DNA of 64,000 nucleotides, from NCBI GenBank assembly GCA_019703815.1, contig AP023053.1, positions 544,995-608,994 of the forward strand, given 5' to 3'. The position numbers and the translations under genes are program-made. Source of the stretch: Thaumasiovibrio occultus (GTDB lineage: Bacteria; Pseudomonadota; Gammaproteobacteria; Enterobacterales; Vibrionaceae). Shown one piece after another: positions 60,112 to 64,000 of this stretch (position 1 is the stretch's first letter; each line of letters begins with the position of its first letter). Below the pieces are notes generated by a model. The model was not told where the DNA came from. It was given only the letters and a program-made list of their open reading frames with translations, and ran no database searches.

Positions 60112-61320
60112 GTGAAATACTCAAAACTCTCTATTGGATTGATGACCGGGCTTTTACTCGCTGGTTGCGGTGGCGAACAGCAGGCAGGGCAAATGCCGCT
60201 GTTGACCGTATCGGCGGTTGAAGCAGTATCAGTTCCATATAATTATCAAAAAACCTACTCAGGTCGATTGGAAGCATTAGAAGATGTGACCATCTCCGCA
60301 CAGGTTTCGGGTTACCTCAAGTCACGTCACTTTGTTGAAGGTGATTTTGTTGAGCAAGGACAGTTGCTTTTCCAATTGGATCCCGCCATTTATGAAACGC
60401 AAGTAGCGAGTGCGAAAGCGGCCTTAGCGCAAGCGAACTCGGCATTGAAACTGGCCAAGGTGAACTGGAACCGTGCGCAAGAGTTGTTGCCACGCGGCAG
60501 TATCAGCCGTTCAGAATACGACAAGTTCTCTGCCGAGCGCAGCCAAGCTGAATCTCAAGTGGCGGCGGCGCGCGCGTCATTGCAAGCGGCTGAACTTAAC
60601 CTTGAGTACACCCAAATTCGTGCCCCAATCGCCGGTCGTATCAGCCGCAGTACGGTAAGTATTGGTGATTTGATTGCGCCATCGACCGGTGCGCTCGCCA
60701 CTCTAGTGAGCACCAATCCTATCAACGCGCAGTTTGCGATCAGTGAACGCGAAATCTACCAGTTTGCCCTTAGCGCAGATGCCACTGATGCCGAAGCCGA
60801 TAGTGTCGTCGCGTATTTGAGCATCGGTGAAGGCCACCGTTACCCAACAGGCGGCGAAATTACCTATGTGGCAAACCGTATTAACCGCGCGACGGGCACG
60901 CTAGAAATGCGTGCGCAATTTGATAACGCCGATGGTTTGTTGCTGCCGGGTCAATACGCAGACGTGACACTGCAACGTACTGACACCACCGATGTGGTTG
61001 TGGTGCCTCGTCGTGCAGTGCAAACCGATATCGGCGGTGCGTTCGTGATGACGGTCAGCGACGACAACGTGGTGGATCGCAATCCGGTCACTATGGGCTC
61101 TGATGTGGGTCAGACGGTGATCGTAAAAGGCTTAGAAGAAGGCACTAAAGTGCTGACCTCAGGTTTGCAACGTGTTCGCCCGGGCTTGGAAGTGAAGGTG
61201 CAGTTGGCACAAGAGGCAGCGCCAAGTGCAGACAAAGCGGCGAGTGAAGCAGTGCAAACGCCTGCTGAGAATGCCGCGACAGAAATCGCCCAAGCAACTG
61301 AAAACGCAGAAGAGAAATAA
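60112..61320 (+). CDS. RND efflux periplasmic adaptor lipoprotein
   Basis: A 402-residue membrane-fusion protein of the AcrA/MexA family. It has a lipoprotein signal with LLLAGC (Cys about 19) and a barrel-sandwich first half (VSGYLKSRHFVEGDFVEQGQ, LLFQLDPAIYE). An alpha-hairpin of Ala/Gln-rich helices (about 95-160) and the return half (YTQIRAPIAGRISRS) follow, then the beta-barrel region and an Ala/Glu-rich tail. GTG start at 60112 with GGAAGG upstream. The permease gene starts 5 bases downstream. It links the pump to an outer-membrane channel. Confidence 0.93.
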   Translation: MKYSKLSIGLMTGLLLAGCGGEQQAGQMPLLTVSAVEAVSVPYNYQKTYSGRLEALEDVTISAQVSGYLKSRHFVEGDFVEQGQLLFQLDPAIYETQVASAKAALAQANSALKLAKVNWNRAQELLPRGSISRSEYDKFSAERSQAESQVAAARASLQAAELNLEYTQIRAPIAGRISRSTVSIGDLIAPSTGALATLVSTNPINAQFAISEREIYQFALSADATDAEADSVVAYLSIGEGHRYPTGGEITYVANRINRATGTLEMRAQFDNADGLLLPGQYADVTLQRTDTTDVVVVPRRAVQTDIGGAFVMTVSDDNVVDRNPVTMGSDVGQTVIVKGLEEGTKVLTSGLQRVRPGLEVKVQLAQEAAPSADKAASEAVQTPAENAATEIAQATENAEEK

Positions 61321-61325
61321 TCATT

Positions 61326-64000
61326 ATGCTTAGTCGCTTTTTTATCCAGCGCCCTAAATTCGCATTGGTTATCTCCATTGTGATTTCGCTGGCCGGTATC
61401 ATCAGCTTTATGAGCCTGCCGGTAACGGAATACCCCCAAGTGAGTCCGCCAACGGTCTCTGTTTCTGCTTACTACACGGGTGCGAGTGCAGAAACAGTAG
61501 AAGAAGCGGTGGCTGAGCCACTGGAAGCCGCGATCAACGGCGTTGAAGACATGCTCTATATGTCGTCAAAAAGTGCCAACGATGGCTCGTACAGCTTGAG
61601 TGTCACCTTCGACATTGGTACGGATGCGGACAAAGCACAGATTGATGTGCAAAACCGTGTTCAGCAGTCGATCAACAAACTGCCGCAAGTGGTACGTGAT
61701 GTTGGCGTTACCGTGCGTAAATCATCGCCTGATATCTTGATGGTACTGAACTTCTACCACGAAGACGGTGCGATGAACGAGCAGTACCTCAACAACTACT
61801 TGCGCGTTAACGTGCTTGACGAGCTATCCCGTATTAAAGGGATCAGTGAGGTCATGGTTGTTGGTGGTGGCGAATACTCCATGCGTATCTGGATTGACCC
61901 AGATAAATTGGCGCAATTGGGGATGACCACCAGTGATGTCAGCAACGCGCTGCGCGAGCAAAACGTGCAGGTTGCGACCGGCTCTGTGGGTGCGGAACCA
62001 TCACGTAACGTGCGTGAAGTGCAGTTTAACTTGGTAACCAAAGGCCGTTTGGAGTCGGTTGAAGAGTTTGAAAACGTGGTGATCCGCGCAAACAACGACG
62101 GCACCATGGTACGCGTGAAAGATGTGGCGACAGTGGAACTGGGCCAGCGTTACTACACCGCGAAAAGCTCGTTCAACGGTAAACCAGCCAGTATCGTTCT
62201 GTTAACGCTACAGTCGGATGCGAACGCATTGGAGTCAGGTCAATTGGTGATGGATCGTTTGGGCCAGCTACAAGAGCTGATGCCTGAAGGGATGATGTAC
62301 GACACCAGTTATGACACCACGACCTTCGTTTCTGAGTCTATTAAGAGTGTGGTTAAAACACTCATTGAGGCGATCATTCTGGTTATCGCGGTGACTTATC
62401 TGTTCTTGGGTAATGTGCGCTCGACCTTGATCCCCGTTGTGGCGATCCCGGTATCGTTGATTGGTACTTTTGCCTTCATGTCGATGACCGGCTTTACCAT
62501 CAACACCATTACCTTGTTCGGTTTGATCTTGGCGATTGGTATTGTGGTGGATGATGCGATCCTCGTGATTGAAAACGTTGATACCATCATGCACAAAGAG
62601 CCGGATCTTACGCCGCGTCAAGCGACCTTGCGCGCGATGAAAGAAGTGACCGGCCCTATCATTACCTCGACCTTGGTACTGCTTGCGGTATTTATTCCGG
62701 TCTCTTTGCTGCCGGGTATTACCGGGATCATGTACCGTCAGTTCGCGTTAACTATCTGTATCGCGGTATGTTTGTCATCCGTAAACGCATTAACGCTTTC
62801 GCCAGCATTGTGTTCTTTGGTGCTAAAACGTGGCTCGCAAGACTCAGGTTGGTTTAAGAAATTCAACCGTGGCTTGGATGCGGTGACCAACAAATACGGT
62901 GTGCTTGCCGGTCGTTTGGTACGCAAGTCCATCTCGATGATCATTATCTTCGTGATTGCCGCCGGTACTGCAGGTTGGTTTGCGAAAAACACCTCGACGG
63001 GTTTCGTACCACAGGAAGATAAAGGGATCTTGTTGGTTAACGTACAGCTGCCGGACTCGGCAACGTTGTCACGTACCAGTGAAGTGACCGAGCAACTGGC
63101 GCAAATGCTGCAGCAAGAGCCGGGCGTGATGAACATGACCATCGCAGACGGTTTTGCCTTTATGACAGGTGCCGCGCAGTCGAACGGTGCATCTATCTTC
63201 ATTAAGTTGAAAGATTGGGATGAGCGTTTGGCGATGGAAGGCGACAACAGTGCCGCAGCGATTTCGCGTCGTATCAATATGCGTGCGGCGATGGAGCTCC
63301 CTGAAGCGGCAGTGTTTGCTATGGGTCCTCCAGCGGTGCCGGGTATGGGTGCAACATCGGGCTTTACGTTCGTGCTTGAAGACACCATGGGCCGTTCACG
63401 CTCAGATCTGGCCGATCGCGCTAACGAGCTGATCCAAAAGGCGATGCAGCAACCTGAAATTGCCTCAGCGTTTACCACGTTCCGTGCCAATGTGCCGCAC
63501 TACTACCTCGATATTGATCGCGAGAAAGCCAAGCAGCTTGGCGTGCCGCTATCTGAAGTTTTCGGTACGCTCGCGGCCAACTTGGGTGGTCAGTACATTA
63601 ACGACTTCTCCATGTTTGGTAAGAGCTTCCAAGTTACGCTGCAAGCGGAAGAGAATGCTCGTGGGAGCATTGAAGATCTGCAACGTTTCCACGTGCGCTC
63701 TACGTCGGGTGAGATGATCCCGCTAAGTACTTTGGTAAGCGTCGATCAGGTATTTGAGCCAGATGTTGCATGGCGTTACAACATGTACCGTTCAGTGCAG
63801 ATCAACGGTATGGCCGCGCCGGGTTATTCATCAGGTGATGCGATTGCCGCGATGGAGCGTGTTGCTGCAGAAGATCCGGTTTACGGTTACCAATACGAGT
63901 GGACAGGTCTTGCTTATCAAGAGAAGTTGGCGGGTAACCAAGCGATTATCGCGTTTGCGTTGGCGCTAGTGTTCATCTACTTGTTCTTGGTTGCACAATA
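61326..64000 (+). CDS. RND efflux permease (AcrB-like), C-terminus outside window
   Basis: About 891 codons visible of an expected 1,030-1,050. Starts MLSRFFIQRPKFALVISIVI, the usual cytoplasmic start and first helix. Porter-domain motifs include SVTFDIGTDADKAQIDVQNR. The proton-relay helix contains GIVVDDAILVIENV, with the two Asp of helix 4. Helix and docking segments follow. It would pump drugs or detergents from periplasm and inner membrane as a trimer with the adaptor upstream. The outer-membrane protein gene is not next to it on the left. Confidence 0.95.
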   Translation, partial: MLSRFFIQRPKFALVISIVISLAGIISFMSLPVTEYPQVSPPTVSVSAYYTGASAETVEEAVAEPLEAAINGVEDMLYMSSKSANDGSYSLSVTFDIGTDADKAQIDVQNRVQQSINKLPQVVRDVGVTVRKSSPDILMVLNFYHEDGAMNEQYLNNYLRVNVLDELSRIKGISEVMVVGGGEYSMRIWIDPDKLAQLGMTTSDVSNALREQNVQVATGSVGAEPSRNVREVQFNLVTKGRLESVEEFENVVIRANNDGTMVRVKDVATVELGQRYYTAKSSFNGKPASIVLLTLQSDANALESGQLVMDRLGQLQELMPEGMMYDTSYDTTTFVSESIKSVVKTLIEAIILVIAVTYLFLGNVRSTLIPVVAIPVSLIGTFAFMSMTGFTINTITLFGLILAIGIVVDDAILVIENVDTIMHKEPDLTPRQATLRAMKEVTGPIITSTLVLLAVFIPVSLLPGITGIMYRQFALTICIAVCLSSVNALTLSPALCSLVLKRGSQDSGWFKKFNRGLDAVTNKYGVLAGRLVRKSISMIIIFVIAAGTAGWFAKNTSTGFVPQEDKGILLVNVQLPDSATLSRTSEVTEQLAQMLQQEPGVMNMTIADGFAFMTGAAQSNGASIFIKLKDWDERLAMEGDNSAAAISRRINMRAAMELPEAAVFAMGPPAVPGMGATSGFTFVLEDTMGRSRSDLADRANELIQKAMQQPEIASAFTTFRANVPHYYLDIDREKAKQLGVPLSEVFGTLAANLGGQYINDFSMFGKSFQVTLQAEENARGSIEDLQRFHVRSTSGEMIPLSTLVSVDQVFEPDVAWRYNMYRSVQINGMAAPGYSSGDAIAAMERVAAEDPVYGYQYEWTGLAYQEKLAGNQAIIAFALALVFIYLFLVAQ

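Noticed and set aside
62738-63490. 250-codon minus-strand frame inside the RND permease gene
   Set aside because: Antisense shadow of a highly conserved permease; Ser/Ala/Arg-rich without any motif.

Overview
The window looks like a chromosome segment of a Vibrionaceae bacterium (Vibrio, Salinivibrio or a close relative). The strongest pointer is pntA-pntB followed by a vxrA-vxrB-vxrC type two-component locus (DUF3404 sensor kinase, OmpR-type regulator, DUF2861 protein), a neighbourhood I know from the second chromosome of Vibrio. A HlyU-family protein, a YoaH-family protein and VCR-like attC sites agree. I cannot name the species.

Left third (1 to about 22.8 kb): a Mu-like transposable prophage lying mostly on the minus strand. 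From right to left it has a LexA-like repressor (+), a Ner-like ORF without a normal start codon, transposase A, ATPase B, small early genes, GemA (gp16), Mor, then protease/scaffold I, a capsid decoration protein, major capsid T, gp35- and gp36-like proteins, tail terminator, tail tube, a tail assembly chaperone pair joined by a clear -1 slippery site, and the start of the tape measure gene, which runs off the window. A holin and a DUF5675 protein sit outside the repressor. The prophage looks defective. Between Mor and I the usual lysis, terminase, portal and head-morphogenesis genes are gone. In their place are a 3' remnant of gpG, an IS3-family element with three apparent indels and no matching target duplication, AT-rich cargo genes, and a short group of integron gene cassettes (6.0-9.4 kb) with two attC-like sites, a truncated third, and no integrase. 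Two cassette genes carry HEPN-type RNxxxH motifs, one broken by a frameshift just before the motif.

Middle (23-36 kb): an unknown lipoprotein gene whose terminator was split by an IS4-family element with a 13-bp target duplication; a low-complexity protein with about 20 copies of a 7-residue repeat; a NudF-like Nudix hydrolase; a RES-Xre toxin-antitoxin pair; a DEAD-box helicase; a small outer-membrane barrel; a GAF-GGDEF diguanylate cyclase; a pentanucleotide microsatellite (12 x TGTTC) between convergent genes; and an OLD-family ATPase/TOPRIM nuclease.

Right half (36-64 kb): housekeeping and stress genes, including a LysE exporter, a cytoplasmic 5'-nucleotidase-like enzyme, a BASS-type transporter, pntAB (membrane transhydrogenase), vxrABC (cell-envelope stress signalling), a SMI1/KNR4 protein, an HD hydrolase, nadE with a nadD-like gene (NAD synthesis), a PlsC-type acyltransferase, a LysR regulator divergent from a chromate transporter, anmK-nagZ (peptidoglycan recycling) and an RND efflux operon whose permease runs off the right edge. 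Several genes of 30-60 codons with good ribosome binding sites were found by eye. No rRNA, tRNA or CRISPR array was seen.
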